From positions 33,831,916 through 33,895,915 of the forward strand of contig OZ020612.1 of the NCBI GenBank assembly GCA_963971575.1: a stretch of 64,000 bases of DNA, in the 5' to 3' direction. The position numbers were made by a program, and so were the translations under genes. Under the pieces are notes generated by a model. It saw only the letters and a program-made list of their open reading frames with translations. It made no database searches and was not told the origin of the DNA. This stretch comes from Liopterus haemorrhoidalis (taxonomy: Eukaryota > Arthropoda > Insecta > Coleoptera > Dytiscidae). Shown here piece after piece: positions 18,721 through 29,842 of the stretch (position 1 is the stretch's first letter; each line of letters begins with the position of its first letter).

Positions 18721-19200
18721 GTAAATTCGACAACTGCGGATTACCAAGGTTTGATCTTCACGGAGCCGGAATCTACACCATATCGAGCGCCCTCACAATA
18801 CCCAACAATCCGAGCAGCGCTCGTTTCGACCATCCAGGATAGCGATTATTAACACAGGTTTTATCTTGTTCTTTGGGTATAACCAGAGCCGGCCCGACAG
18901 TTTGCGGAGTCCGGTACAAGATATCCGTGCGGGGCCTATATTAACAAAACTACATGGCGTCGCTATGCAGAGTTAAATATACAATTAGACAATTGGATGG
19001 CTGGTGTTGAGCGCTGTATTTATTTTTCCTGAAATACCTTTTCTACAAAAGTCAGTGCTGGAATCTAAAGGCGCGAGGCCTTTCGGCCGGCTCTGGGTAT
19101 AACATACGAGGTTCGGACAAAAGTTCCAAATACTTGGTCCTCTTTTCAATCTCTTTACGAGAGAATGATGTCTCTGCTGGACAAGATAACTCAATGACAT
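18721..19200 (-). pseudogene. R4/Dong-like element, C-terminal debris
   Basis: On the minus strand the segment 19104-19200 encodes SCPAETSFSRKEIEKRTKYL-like sequence, matching the end of the restriction-like endonuclease of the full element at 45538-49476. The stretch 18778-18842 matches about 45682-45744 of that element (CAATCCGAGCAGCGCT core). A small hAT (18884-19095) sits between them. Only 3' pieces remain. Confidence 0.7.
18884..19095. mobile_element. hAT MITE, CAGAGCCGGC family (212 bp)
   Basis: The ends CAGAGCCGGCCCGACAG and the complement of CAGAGCCGGCCGAAAGG are flanked by a perfect 8-bp duplication GGTATAAC (18876-18883 and 19096-19103). No coding capacity. It is inserted in R4 debris. 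The larger element at 60911-61510 has related ends. Confidence 0.95.
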
Positions 19201-20010
19201 ATATACATATATTTATTGTCCTTATTCAGTAGCGTGATATCAAACTTCGTAGCTGATATAGGGAAAGAATAATACCAATATAATCTACATACTATTATTA
19301 CTACACTAATACAGTACTTATCCTAATAGTTGTAGTAACTACTTGTTCTAATGGTTTTTATAGCTAGTGAGTGTTTTAACAAGGATTTCTACCTTGCAAT
19401 AATACACAAAAGATCCCATTATACGCTAGATATGCATGTTGAACTACTTTCTTCGTAAGCTTTTATTCCGTTTATCGTGCAACTAACTTAATGAAACCAA
19501 AATAACTACAACGTAATGGGAAAAAGAATTACTAAGTAAAACCAGAGAATTTTTTATTAACTAAAGCATAAAACAAACAAAATTTACTTAATGCACATTC
19601 TTGTTTACATGTGTACATGGTATAGCATTACTATACCATCCATTTTATTACGTACCTACTGCGTAAATCCTTAAGTTACTAAATTAAAATGTCCGAATAC
19701 ATGATGGATAACTTCAATATTTTTGAAGCATCCAAAAATAATATTATATACTTCATAGAGTTATACCCAAAGTAATACATAAAGAGATTGAAACAATTTA
19801 ATTTTTCAATTCCGATTACACAGCAAATATCCCCCTTCAAGCTTGATCTGATAATTGACGAAGTTGTATACAAATATTGAAAGTTTTAATTTTAATAAAT
19901 AGGCCCCCCTATTTATTAAAATTAAAACTTCCAATCAAAAATACAACACGTTGGAGAATATATCTTTTGTTACACATATGTAACAGAAAACGTTGCCGTA
20001 ACGTAAATAA
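19201..20010. other. No gene; one long hairpin
   Basis: AT-rich sequence without a supportable gene. It contains the hairpin at 19879-19932. Confidence 0.5.
19879..19932. repeat. Hairpin: 25-bp arms, 4-nt loop
   Basis: Arms at 19879-19903 and 19908-19932 (core AGTTTTAATTTTAATAAATA and its complement, one mismatch) surround CCCC. The arms are too exact for chance even in AT-rich DNA. It may be a collapsed fold-back element. Confidence 0.85.
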
Positions 20011-20019
20011 TACGAGGGC

Positions 20020-21467
20020 TACCTTTTAAGTTTTTACAATAACTACGAAAGAATTTTTTTTTGGAACTAACTGTTTTATTGCTTTTCAAAATATTCGCTT
20101 TTATATTTATACACTTTTGCTCTGAAGTTGCTATCTCAAAAACATAGTTTTCGAAGGCTTCAACAGCTTCTTGGGGTGATGAAAATTGCTGTCCACGAAT
20201 TTTTTGTTTGACATTGGGGAACAAAAAAAAGTCGTTAGGGGATAAATCAGGGGAATGCGGGTAATGAGACATTAATACGGTGTTTTTCTCCTTCAAATAA
20301 TCAATTGTTTGACGTGCTGTATGGGAGCTTGCATTGTCATGATGAAGAATGATGTCATGAAGAAGAATGATGAGCCACGTTTTTGGTTGTTTTTCCTTAT
20401 TTTGCCGATGACTTCTGGCAAACAAATTTTTGTTGCGCATTAACTGTTCTCCGATCCTCTAAAGCATCGGTTCCCAACCTGTGCACTTCTCGGGGGCTTC
20501 TCAGCTGTTCCTGAAAATAAAATAAATAAAAATTGAATAAAATCAAAGGAATTAGAAATAAAAAAACAGAATCAAAATAAGAAAACTGAAAATTACATTG
20601 TGAACGAAAATTGAATGTCTATCCGAGTGATTTCTGACTCTAGCTGGAATGTGATCGGCGAGATGCATTGTTGTCTAATTTGCTTGATTTTATAAAAATC
20701 TGTCTATCTATCAGTAAGTGTGCTGTGAAACAGAAAAGTGAATTTATAATGAAAAAATCTACTCCTTCCCCCGCAACATTACTTCTAAACAACATTAATT
20801 TATAAGACATAGAGTAGGCCTATAGGGCCATAGCAATTGATTCTAAACAGGGCTCCGCAAACCAAAATGGTTGGGAAACACTGCTCTAAAGGAATGTTTG
20901 AGACATGTCCAGTACAACCGAAGAAACAAGCGATCATTTTCTTGGAAGTGCTTCATGAACGAACAATTTTTGTGGGTTTCGGTTCATCTTGGAAAACCCA
21001 AACAGAGGATTGTTGCTTAGTTTCCGGTTTATATGAATAAATCCAAGTTTCGTCACCTCTAACGATGTTGTATATAGATTAGCTTCGGTCAAATTATGGG
21101 GAATCCATCGGGAACAAATCTTTTTCACAGCTAAATGTTCATGCCAAATCGAATGTATTGCGGTCTACGATATGCTAAAGGAAACCTCTATCTCACGGTA
21201 AGTCACATGCCGATCTTCTTTAATTATTTTGCGCACAGCATCGATATTTTTTTGAATCACAACCGATTTCGGTCGACCTTCACGAGATTCATCACTGACG
21301 GACGCACGACCACGACGAAATTCTACCAACCAATTGTAAACAGTCTTTTCTGATGGTGCTTCATTACCAAAAGTTGAACAAAGCGAATCTATGCATTGTT
21401 GTTGAGTTAGGCCTTTACTAAAATCGTAAAAAATCATCCAATGAAAATATTCACGTGTAATATCCAT
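20020..21467 (-). pseudogene. mariner transposase, split and frameshifted
   Basis: The N-terminal half (21467-21165) has the helix-turn-helix pair: LTQQQCIDSLCSTFGNEAPS, then SEKTVYNWLVEFRRGRASV, DESREGRPKSV. The C-terminal half (ending about 20020) has LHHDNASSHTARQTIDYL, YPHSPDLSPNDFFLFPNVKQ, the second and third catalytic aspartates with mariner D34D-type spacing. The middle is displaced by a hAT MITE and carries further shifts, and the first catalytic aspartate block is not readable. The protein cannot be made as it stands. Confidence 0.88.
20465..20883. mobile_element. hAT MITE inside mariner (419 bp)
   Basis: The ends CATCGGTTCCCAACC and the complement of CAGTGTTTCCCAACC are flanked by a perfect 8-bp duplication CTCTAAAG (20457-20464 and 20884-20891). 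Non-coding. It is younger than the mariner it sits in. Confidence 0.93.
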
Positions 21468-21889
21468 TTTTTCACAAACTTTTTTTAAACGTTCACTGTC
21501 AATAAACTACTCTACTACTAATTTATAAGCTGCCACTGATTTCACAATAATAAATGTCAAATTTTACGAATATAGTAATGACACATTTCAATATTGCCAT
21601 CTAGTAGTCGTTTTTAAAAACATAAAAAGTAACCCTCGTAAGTAATATACATCAAAAACTTCTTTGAACAAAAAATAATCGTTTCTTTATTTTAAACAAC
21701 TTTTTGAATATAAATATTTATTGTAAATAGGATATTTTAAGTTTGTAAGTAACGGCGTCAAACAACCTTACCCCACACCACATTCATCTTATTAAAATAT
21801 TCATTGAACAAGAAATAATTATTTCTTTATTCTAAACAAATTTTTCTTACGCACATTTTGAACGTTAAGTAAATAAAGTTTGAATACAT

Positions 21890-22560
21890 TAGTTAAGATT
21901 TTACGGAATTGCGTGACCATTTCGAAGCAGCGTTTGAATATGTACAAGCGCAATCCAAGGGAATTTTCGTGCGACGTTTCATGAAACATGAATCCATCGC
22001 TACACACCAGAAATGAAAGAACAGTCAAAACAGTGGATTTCTCCTAGCGAACATGCTCCAAAGAAGGCAGAAATGATTCGCTTGACTATAAAGGACATGG
22101 CGACGATTATCTGAGATTCGCTAAGTATAATCTTCATCTAATGTCTGAAAAAACGATCACAGAACATTATTATGCTGCTTTAGTTAATCGATTACACTCT
22201 GAACTGATGAAAAAGTAGTCCCATTTGTTGAAGAAAAAAAGTTCGGTTCCACATAACAATGCAGTAATTCACTCCGCAACTGCAACGGCCAAATTGGTCA
22301 AATTGCGCTATGAACTGCTCCCTCATCCACCATATTCGACAGATTTGCCCCCCCCCCCCCCCATTTATTTTTCTTTCTAAACATGAAGAAATACCTCGCT
22401 AGAAAAAGATTCACATCGAACGAGGCATCGCTGAAACTCACACAGGTCTATTTTGCAGAGTTCAAGAAATAGTACTTTTTGGAAGGCTTAAAGAAGTTGG
22501 AGTATCGTTGAGCATAATGTTTCAAGCTGAAAGGATACTAATATGAAAAATAAATCGCAT
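21890..22560 (+). pseudogene. mariner transposase relic, heavily decayed
   Basis: In shifting frames the sequence reads RRFMKHESIATHQK, then the LLPHPPYSTDL-type block (LPHPPYSTDLP at about 22315), NMKKYLARKRFTSNEA, YFAEFKK, YFLEGLKKLEYR. This is the C-terminal half of a mariner of the type fused in SETMAR. Many stops, and a run of about 16 C at 22350-22365 replaces part of the last catalytic block. No terminal repeats found. Confidence 0.75.
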
Positions 22561-22808
22561 TCTGGTAAAAAAAAACTCATTTCGACGTTACTGGCTTATC
22601 CAACACCCCTCTTATGTTCAGCCGTTTTTGAGCACATCTCAGACAAACAACCATATATTTTTATGGATATCATCGGAAGTTTGATGGTGAAAAATTAAAT
22701 AATAAAAAAATAATAATAATAACTAAACGCTGACCGGGAGGCAAGTTATAGCGTCAATGATCTTCCTACACAAATTAGTTAACAATCTTGTCGATTATCC
22801 TGTATTAT

Positions 22809-22988
22809 CAGTGGCGGCGCTAGCGGAGGGTCCGGGCTTCAGTTGCTTCTTCCCAGAATTGTTTAGAGAAAAATGTATTTTAGAAGTGAGAACTTTTTTT
22901 TTAGATCATCTCTTGTATTTAGCTCCCCCAAATTTTACTAAAAAATTTCGTGGCCCCCCTCATATTTAAAGAGCTAGCACCGCCACTG
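22809..22988. mobile_element. hAT MITE, CAGTGGCGGCGC family (180 bp)
   Basis: The ends CAGTGGCGGCGCTAGC and the complement of CAGTGGCGGTGCTAGC are flanked by a perfect 8-bp duplication TGTATTAT (22801-22808 and 22989-22996). Non-coding. A related short piece is at 30229-30311, and a one-ended scrap starts near 39223. Confidence 0.94.
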
Positions 22989-23874
22989 TGTATTATATTT
23001 AAATTAATGGACCATGCCGTGAATATGATATGCGGGAAAAACTTTCTATTATAAAAGAACGATCATTGAACATTGTAGAGTCCACTGAACCAACTGCCCT
23101 GTTTGCATGATATCTTTGTATCTAGAAATAATTTACTGAATGTAATTCGGACACGGTTATTCGCAATAGCGCAAATTTTAAGAGATGTTATTTTACGAAA
23201 TCTACTGCATTGTATAGGTCAGTGCTCCGCAACCGGTGTGCCATGGCACACTGGTGTGCCTTGAGCCGATACAGGTGTGACGCGGTCAAATAAGACAATA
23301 TTCTAACTAATTCACGTAAGACAATAACTAAATAATTTTTCAACAGTCCTCCTTATGCCTCGGCTACACCTGCATATATCGTCGTTAAACTTAGGTTTAA
23401 CGTGACATAAACGCTAATGTGGCCAGCTACTATCGGTTTGCGTTCACAATATTAGCAGTGCGCGCCACTAGACACATGACGATAACTGAAGTGGCGGTTT
23501 TAGAGCGCACATCAGGAACTTAGCGCAGAGCGTAGTATGTTTTGTTGACGCGTATTGTTGTTTATCCTGCATCATTTGAGGTTATGTTATACATATTTCT
23601 TTACAACTTATTTGTGTCAAAATCAGGTAAGATTATGTTTGAATTTGTAAAATTAAATGTAAAAAATAATTTTAGAATGCAGTTATGATGGATATTATTT
23701 TATTCCAGGCACTTAAATAATACAGTGCCACAGCTGTCATTTCGTCCGACATTTTTTCAACGTAAATAAAGTGTAGCGGCGAAAACGCAGGTATGGCCAC
23801 AAGTTGCGCTTTAGCACGATATCGAACTATACCAGCACCTCGATGATGATTACTGGATAGCCAAACTTGTATAC

Positions 23875-24525
23875 ATGGCTGATATATTCGAGCATCTGAA
23901 TGAACGTAATAAAAGAATGCAAGGTCGGAATGAGAATATATTGACGTCCTCCGACAAATTACTGGGGTTCAAAAAAAAAAAACTCGAACTTTGGCAGGAA
24001 GAGTTGCAAAAAGGATGTTTAGAAATGTACCAAAGGACCAACCATAGTACGATTGAAAACAATCAATTAATTGTAGATCTGGCCCAACAACATTTAAGTA
24101 TGCTTCAGCAGAAATTTGATTACTATTTTTATTCTATTTATTCTGTTAATGCGATTGGATTCGAAATCCTTTTGCAAACAATGCACTAAATTCTACGGAA
24201 GCACTGTCTCTGCAAATTCGAGAGGAATTTATAGAATTAAGTAATGACGGGACGTTAAAACTTCACTTCGCCGAAGTTCCATTAGATTTTTCTGGATTTC
24301 CGTTAAGAAAGAATATCCTCGCATTTCCGACAAAGCCATCCTAACACTACTTCCATTTTCGACGACATATTCATGTGAGCAAAGTTTTTCAACTCTTGTA
24401 TTAATTAAAAATGATAAGCGGTCATGCTTAAAAGGTCTTGACCAAGAACTTCGGGTTACGCTGTCAAATATCGAGCCGAATATAAAACTTTTGTGTTCAT
24501 TGAAACAAGCGCAGGTATCACATTA
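23875..24525 (+). pseudogene. hAT (Buster/ZBED5-like) transposase C-terminus
   Basis: It reads ADIFEHLNERNKRMQGRNEN, ILTSSDKLLGFKKKKLELWQ, then after a shift near 24150 FVEL-type sequence IREEFIELSNDGTLKLHF, and in another frame TTYSCEQSFSTLVLIKNDKR, LDQELRVTLSNIEPNIKLLC, KQAQVSH and stop. The CEQSFS box is the hAT dimerisation signature; the overall pattern is like the vertebrate ZBED5/FAM200 type transposases. At least two frameshifts and no N-terminal zinc finger or catalytic core make it a relic. Confidence 0.85.
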
Positions 24526-24652
24526 ATTAGGCATTATTTTATAATAATTATTAAGATTGCATAAAAGTAAATATAGTATAGTTTTTATGTATGTATATCA
24601 AATAAAAAATGAAAATTTATTGTAAAATTTGTGTATCAAATTAATATCTATA

Positions 24653-24857
24653 CAGGATGTTAAGTAAAAGTCCGGCATAATTTTAAAGGAAGCATAAATA
24701 ATAAAAAGTCAGTGGTTATCAAAATTTGGGGTATCTTTTTGTTTCTTTATTTTTGGACGAAATTCACATTTTAGAGAAAATTGGCAAAGGAAAAATCGAT
24801 TGCATTCTACGTCACCACCGCCTTTAAAATTATGCCGGACATTTACCTAACACCCTG
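24653..24857. mobile_element. TA-inserting MITE (205 bp)
   Basis: About 36-bp inverted repeats (CAGGATGTTAAGTAAAAGTC at left; GTCCGGCATAATTTTAAAGG shared by both) are bounded by TA at 24651-24652 and 24858-24859. Probably a Tc1/mariner-mobilised MITE. Confidence 0.92.
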
Positions 24858-25080
24858 TATATTTTAGCTTTTGATGTATCGCGGAATTCTAGGAAGAACT
24901 TTGGTGTGTCGTAGGTGAGAAAAGGTTGCGGAGCACTGGTATAGGTAACCTAAATGTATTAATGAATATATTTTTATGATTGTTTTATTTTATTAAATGT
25001 AACTCTAAGTTATATATTCCAAGTTGTTTATTGTCTGTATAAATAAAATAAGAGGTCATATTTGATTTATTATTTTTTCG

Positions 25081-26033
25081 GCCTCATATTTGGTTTCTAT
25101 ACGTCAGATTATTAAGACGATATCTGCAAAAAATCAATTTCTGTCTGTCTGTTTGTCCGAGATTCACGCAAAAACGACTGGACGTATTTTAATCAATTTT
25201 ATATGACAGAGTACAAAGTATGACTAGGATAGAGTACAAACATAGGCTATAGGTATCGCAAAATTTTCATTCTATGGGGGCGTTTCGGGGTTAATATTGT
25301 TTACTAGAAAACTTCAAAAATCTTCTTTATTATTGACTAAACAAAAAAATGTACATATCAAATTGTTTATAATAATGATAATAATATAATAATAATAAGT
25401 TTATTTAATAACAACAGTGTAACGAAATAAATCTTATTTTTTCTATACATTTTTTCAATTATATGAATATTTGGGGAGTTACGGGGGGGGGGGCGAAACT
25501 AAAATCTTGAAATATTTCACTTATTATTCACTTTAAATAAAAAATCCATATAAGAAAATTTATTTATTTTATTTTATTTTAATGGCCTTTGCTGCTTTGG
25601 CAATTAGCCAGGACAATTCTTATTAGTGAAAAATTTCATGCCTGAACGGGATTTGAACCCTAGACCTTAACAACGCAGAGCAGATGTGTTATCACTACGC
25701 TACGCCGGTCGGTATACAAGAAAATTTGTTGCGAACGGAGAAACATTTCTTTTATGTTTAAAAAGATTAATACTGGTTAAGTTTCCTATACCCTTGAAAT
25801 ATCTTAGTTATTATTTACTTAATAGCAAAATATATATAAGAAATGTGGTTTAGAGTGAAGAAATGATTATTTTCTGTTCAATGTAGTTTTTAATAAGATA
25901 AATATTTAGGAGGCCATGAAGACCGCTACCTATACACCGCTACCTAAATATCTTAGTTATCAAAATCACTTATCAAAAAAAAAAAAAAAAACTATTTAAC
26001 AAAAACCGTACAAACTACGGACACGTCAGCTAG
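25081..26033 (+). mobile_element. Helitron-like non-autonomous repeat (tentative)
   Basis: The left part (GGCCTCATATTTGGTTTCTA, then TTTCTGTCTGTCTGTTTGTC and CGCAAAAACGACTGGACG) is shared with 63624-64000. The right end reads CACGTCAGCTAG followed by T, just after a small CCGT/ACGG hairpin at 26006-26020. A hairpin before a CTRR-type end and no target duplication is what Helitrons show. No protein is encoded, and a SINE (25562-25717) has inserted. Assignment is inference. Confidence 0.55.
25562..25717 (-). mobile_element. tRNA-derived SINE
   Basis: On the minus strand a tRNA-like head with box A TAGCGTAGTGATAACACATC and box B AGGGTTCAAATCCCG is followed by a short body and an A/T-rich tail (AAAAT units). 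A 10-bp duplication AAGAAAATTT flanks it (25552-25561 and 25718-25727). It lies inside the Helitron-like repeat. Confidence 0.88.
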
Positions 26034-26299
26034 TATATAATATATCTGAGTGCAACTCAGTAAACTCAAATGACTGAATAAATGACTGCCATTCGATTCT
26101 TAATATCGTCCGAAAACAATTTCGATAGAATCATTCTAGATACCACGATTCATTGGCGCCGGCAGAATTTTTTTCAAGAAAAGAGGCAAAATATTTTGGA
26201 AAATATTTAGTAATTTATTAAATAAACTTTCATAAATACAGAACACTATTTAAATAGAAATTGAAAGCGTTTTCAATCGTTGTCAAATTGGCATTAATA

Positions 26300-27007
26300 C
26301 GAGGGTTGCCTCTTATATTTTGGGATTGCGCTAAACTTGTGCTGCCATATGGAAACTGACGCTTCTATCTTAAAGTTTGACATTTTTGACGGTATACGTA
26401 CGCAGAACGTTTTGATGTACGAGCGCTATTTGTGTTGTTTACAGTTACTTGAAAAAAATCGTCTCGGCTTAAAATGGAATTAAATCGTGAACATTTTCGA
26501 GCGATTGTTTTTTACAACTTGCGACGTGGATTAACCCAACAACAGTGCATCGATGAACTTATATCGATGAAGCACCATCAAGGACTACTGTTTATCGATA
26601 CTTTGCCGACTTCAATCGAAGCCGTAGTTCGCTTAAGGACGAATTTCGTGAATGTCGTCCAAAATCGGTTGTTGTTCCAGAAAATATTGATGCTGTGCTT
26701 GAACTGATACTGCAAGGTTGTCATGTGACTTATGGTGAGATTGAGGTATCCTTGGGCACTAGCATACATTCACTATTGCATGAACATTTGGCCGTCAAAA
26801 AGATTTATTCTCGTTGATCCCACATAATTTGACAATCGCAGTGAAAAATCCTCAATCGGAGTGGAAAAAGTGCTTCGAAAATTGGTTCAAACGAATGCAG
26901 AAGTGTATTTATCTTCATGGAGAATATTTTGAAAAACAATAAAGCAACTTTTATTGATAAATAATTTTTTTTGATCTCAAATCCCGAAATATAAAAAGCA
27001 ACCCTCG
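26300..27007 (+). mobile_element. mariner, internally deleted (0.7 kb)
   Basis: The ends CGAGGGTTGCCTCTTATATT and the complement of CGAGGGTTGCTTTTTATATT are bounded by TA at 26298-26299 and 27008-27009. It is closely related at its ends to the mariner at 20013-21638. Confidence 0.9.
26474..26930 (+). pseudogene. mariner transposase, N-terminal remnant
   Basis: It starts MELNREHFRAIVFYNLRRGL, TQQQCIDEL, the same helix-turn-helix start as the minus-strand copy at 21467, then shifts frame (VVRLRTNFVNVVQNRLL). Short scraps of the middle (VTYGEIEVSLGTS) and C-terminal end (KCFENWFKRMQKCI) follow. The catalytic D block is deleted. Confidence 0.8.
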
Positions 27008-27009
27008 TA

Positions 27010-28240
27010 ACTGTTTCTATAAAATCAACTCTATTATTAGTATTCTTTTTCCCCTTAACATACTCAAATCGGATAAGCGATCATCTATTATAGTTGACCT
27101 CATAATTAACGTAATAATAATTGAAATATTAGTGTTTATAGGTCCGGGCCAGACCCGATTTGACTGTACACTTTGTTTAAGTAATTAGCTGTCATCAGTT
27201 ATCAGAATTTAGTCCCCTTTCTGGCGTTTCTATCGGTAGCTTCCACGTACAAAATGAGCACATCACGTAAACATATCTTAAATATTATATTACAGATAAA
27301 ATAAAGTACAATTTCTATCTACGCGCAATTTATTATCTGTCATCGGGTCAGAAATTATCGTTTTTGGGGAAGTGGGGCGGAATTATTGTCTTTTCGGGCC
27401 CGAAATTATTGTATTACCGAGGCGTGGGCCCTACCTCGGTGCGCTTGCTTGCCACTACGGGGCCCGAGTTGCTCCAGTGGTGCAATCGCAGAGTAATTTT
27501 AACATACTACTGGAAACTCTGCGGTTGCGACTGATTCAAACCGTTGATAACAAACTGTTGGAAATAACTACAAATAAACCTAATAATGTACAAAGCAGCT
27601 TACTCCTTGTAATGCTTGGAAGGCATGAATTTTCGTGGATAATCCCATTCCTTAATCCTCCTCTGAAGTTAATATATAATGCACAGTCGGTGCATTTAAT
27701 GTTGCAACATTATAATCGTATTGGATTCATCAGCTTAGGCTTGTACCAGGATTTGTTTAGTCACATTGTTACTATCGTTTTGTAGACTAGTTTTTCATGT
27801 TTCTCGTAAGAATGGAGCATGAAACTTTTTTTTTAACTTCTGAAAACTGCAAAAGTAACTCATGAAATGATTGTGCTTGTTCAGTGACCCTTTGAAAATA
27901 GTTTACAAGTAGTTTGAGAGATATCGTAGCGGTTGTGATTATAAAGAAAGATTCTTCAATATAGAAAATCATAAGCAAACCTTTGGCTGCAAGCCTTAAA
28001 TCGTGAGTACTTGCTATCTGACCGCTGTGCAAGAACATGGACGTGAGTTCAACTCCTGCCTATATCAAATAATTGTGTAAAAATATTTATACAAATTACA
28101 TGTTCTGCATAATCGTTCGCAACCGGCTATAAACAGTGGGTGCCTTTCTGTGTACGCTACCAAATTGACGTAATAATACTGACCATATTACTCCTGAATG
28201 TACACTGATTGAAAATATAGTCATAAACCCTAGAAACAGG
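27010..28240. other. No convincing gene
   Basis: An open frame of 137 codons at 27372-27785 has no recognisable domain; its first part lies in sequence like GGGCCCGAGTTGCTCCAGTG that looks transposon-derived, so I do not call it a gene. Near 27985-28065 a tRNA-like pair (AATCGTGAGTACTTGC and GTGAGTTCAACTCC) may be an old SINE. Confidence 0.45.
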
Positions 28241-28290
28241 CAGGGCGACCAGATTTCAGTTGAGGTAAACCCTGAGATTGAAAAAAAAAA

Positions 28291-28421
28291 GTTCTCACCT
28301 TCAAAATCCAAGTGATGAGCAAAAGAAAGGTCCTCACCTCCAAAATCCAAGTGATGAGCAAAAAAGGTCCTCACCTTCAAAATCCAAGTGATGAGCAAAA
28401 AAAAAGGTCTTCACCTCCAAA
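28291..28421. repeat. Minisatellite, about 37-43 bp unit
   Basis: Three full units of CTCACCTYCAAAATCCAAGT plus GATGAGCAAAA and a partial fourth; the homopolymer between units varies in length. The same unit occurs twice in the MITE at 50349-50504. Confidence 0.92.
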
Positions 28422-28465
28422 GTACAAAACCGGAGATTTTATAACAAAACCCGGAGACTCTGGCC

Positions 28466-28560
28466 CGAAAACCTGAGACTCCGGGCGAAAACCTGAGACT
28501 CCGGGCGAAAACCTGAGACTCCGGGTGAAAACCTGAGACTCCGGGCGAAAACCTGAGACC
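28466..28560. repeat. Minisatellite, 20-bp unit, about 5 copies
   Basis: Repeats of GAAAACCTGAGACTCCGGGC, nearly identical to each other, end at the right terminal repeat of the MITE. The low divergence suggests a recent expansion. Confidence 0.93.
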
Positions 28561-28571
28561 TGGTCACCCTG

Positions 28572-28948
28572 GAAACAGGAGGCCTAGGCTCACCTTAAGC
28601 TGTTTTGGGTCGATTCTTCAATATCGAAAACCGAAGAAAATGTTAAAAAAAACTTAGTTAAATGATAATTTCGTTTTTTAAATTGTTCAGTGTTTCACCA
28701 TGAAAATGTGCCCTGCCTCATCTCGGCCTCAGTGCAGTATCTAATATTTGGTGGATAAAAGTGTGGCCGCTTCCACAATATTACTAAATCTCGCACTCTG
28801 ACTGAAGATGACCATGTTGGGGAAACGCTTTCAGTTGTATGCAGTTAAAAAAGATCTTGAAAAAGGACTTTCGGTACGGTTATGAGCAGAGGTAGGAAAG
28901 TGTGTCGGAAATAGAGAGAAATACTTGTGGGTGACTGATTGTAATATA
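28572..28948. other. No gene seen
   Basis: Non-repetitive, AT-rich. Nothing supportable found. Confidence 0.5.
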
Positions 28949-29102
28949 CAGAACCGTAGCAACGGGTTGGCCTCGGGGCACTTGCCAGGGGCGCCATTGC
29001 AGGTGAAGACCTTTTTTTTGCTTTTCACTTGTATTTGACGAAGTAAATTTTTATCAATTTACTTTATTTGCCAAGAGCGCCAAAAACATTGCTACGGCTC
29101 TG
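28949..29102. mobile_element. hAT MITE (154 bp) upstream of Elk exon
   Basis: The ends CAGAACCGTAGCAACGGG and the complement of CAGAGCCGTAGCAATG are flanked by a perfect 8-bp duplication GTAATATA (28941-28948 and 29103-29110). It lies about 110 bp before the splice acceptor of the first visible Elk exon. Confidence 0.93.
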
Positions 29103-29212
29103 GTAATATACATCTTACTTCAATACATTTATTATTAATCAAAAATTCACCCTACTTTTTTATCACACTTTGCTAATGTGTTAAAATACTCATGTTGATT
29201 TTTTGTTTTTAG

Positions 29213-29842
29213 GTTGGATTCACAGTCTTGCAGAAAAACTAAAAGTTCCAGTCCACAATGTAAGTAAAAGCGAGTCGTACATCACAGCCTTGTACTTCAC
29301 TTGTTCAAGTCTAACAAGCGTAGGCTTCGGTAACGTCTCAGCTAATACAATCACAGAGAAAATATTCAGCATCTGTACAATGTTAATAGGTGCATTAATG
29401 CATGCTGTAGTATTTGGTAACGTAACAGCTATCATCCAAAGAATGTATTCTCGTCGCTCTTTATATCAAACAAAATGGCGTGATTTGAAGGATTTTTTAG
29501 TCTTACACCAAATTCCTAAGGAACTTAAACAACGAATGCAAGATTATTTTCAAACAATGTGGTCACTGAACCACGGTATCGATATACACGACACTTTGAA
29601 AGAATTCCCTGAGGAGTTGAGAGGGGATGTGTCAATGCATTTGCATAGGGAGATATTACAGTTACCGATATTTGAGTCTGCTTCTCAGGGATGTTTAAAA
29701 CTTTTATCGCTTCACATTCGAACGAATTTCTGTGCTCCTGGTGAATATTTGATCCATAAAGGGGATGCTCTTAGCTATATTTACTACATATGTAATGGCT
29801 CCATGGAAGTAGTGCAGAATAACATGGTTGTCGCCATCTTAG
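29213..29842 (+). CDS. Elk: Elk potassium channel, pore to cNBHD exon
   Basis: Exon of an Elk (KCNH, ether-a-go-go family) voltage-gated potassium channel, a plasma-membrane protein. It encodes the turret and pore helix ([31 protein letters not shown] with the GFG selectivity filter), S6 ([20 protein letters not shown]), the C-linker ([20 protein letters not shown]) and most of the cyclic-nucleotide-binding-homology domain ([20 protein letters not shown]). The acceptor is TTTTTAG at 29206-29212, the donor G|GTAAGT at 29843. Both ends split a glycine codon after its first base. The ELK rather than EAG or ERG assignment rests on [11 protein letters not shown], on KGDLVG in the next exon and on the tail. 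No PAS/S1-S5 exon was found upstream in the window. Confidence 0.96.

Larger units (their letters stand above)
20013..21638 (-). mobile_element. mariner transposon, broken
   Basis: Terminal repeats CGAGGGCTACCTTTTAAGTT and the complement of CGAGGGTTACTTTTTATGTT are bounded by TA at 20011-20012 and 21639-21640. It carries a transposase on the minus strand and is interrupted by a hAT MITE (20465-20883). Confidence 0.9.
23220..24938 (+). mobile_element. hAT transposon with partial transposase
   Basis: The ends CAGTGCTCCGCAACC and their exact complement are flanked by a perfect 8-bp duplication GTATAGGT (23212-23219 and 24939-24946). At 1.7 kb it is shorter than autonomous hATs. It keeps the C-terminal part of a transposase on the + strand (23875-24525) and contains a nested TA-inserting MITE (24653-24857). 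Confidence 0.95.
28241..28571. mobile_element. hAT MITE carrying two minisatellites (331 bp)
   Basis: The ends CAGGGCGACCAG and the complement of CAGGGTGACCAGG are flanked by a perfect 8-bp duplication GAAACAGG (28233-28240 and 28572-28579). The interior is two tandem arrays. Shorter relatives with the same type of ends are at 38344-38493 and 50349-50504. Confidence 0.93.

Noticed and set aside
22350..22365. Run of about 16 C residues
   Set aside because: Most likely homopolymer expansion in a dead mariner or a sequencing artefact, not a functional signal.
27372..27785. 137-codon open frame
   Set aside because: No domain, low similarity to anything I know, and it starts in sequence that looks transposon-derived; probably chance.
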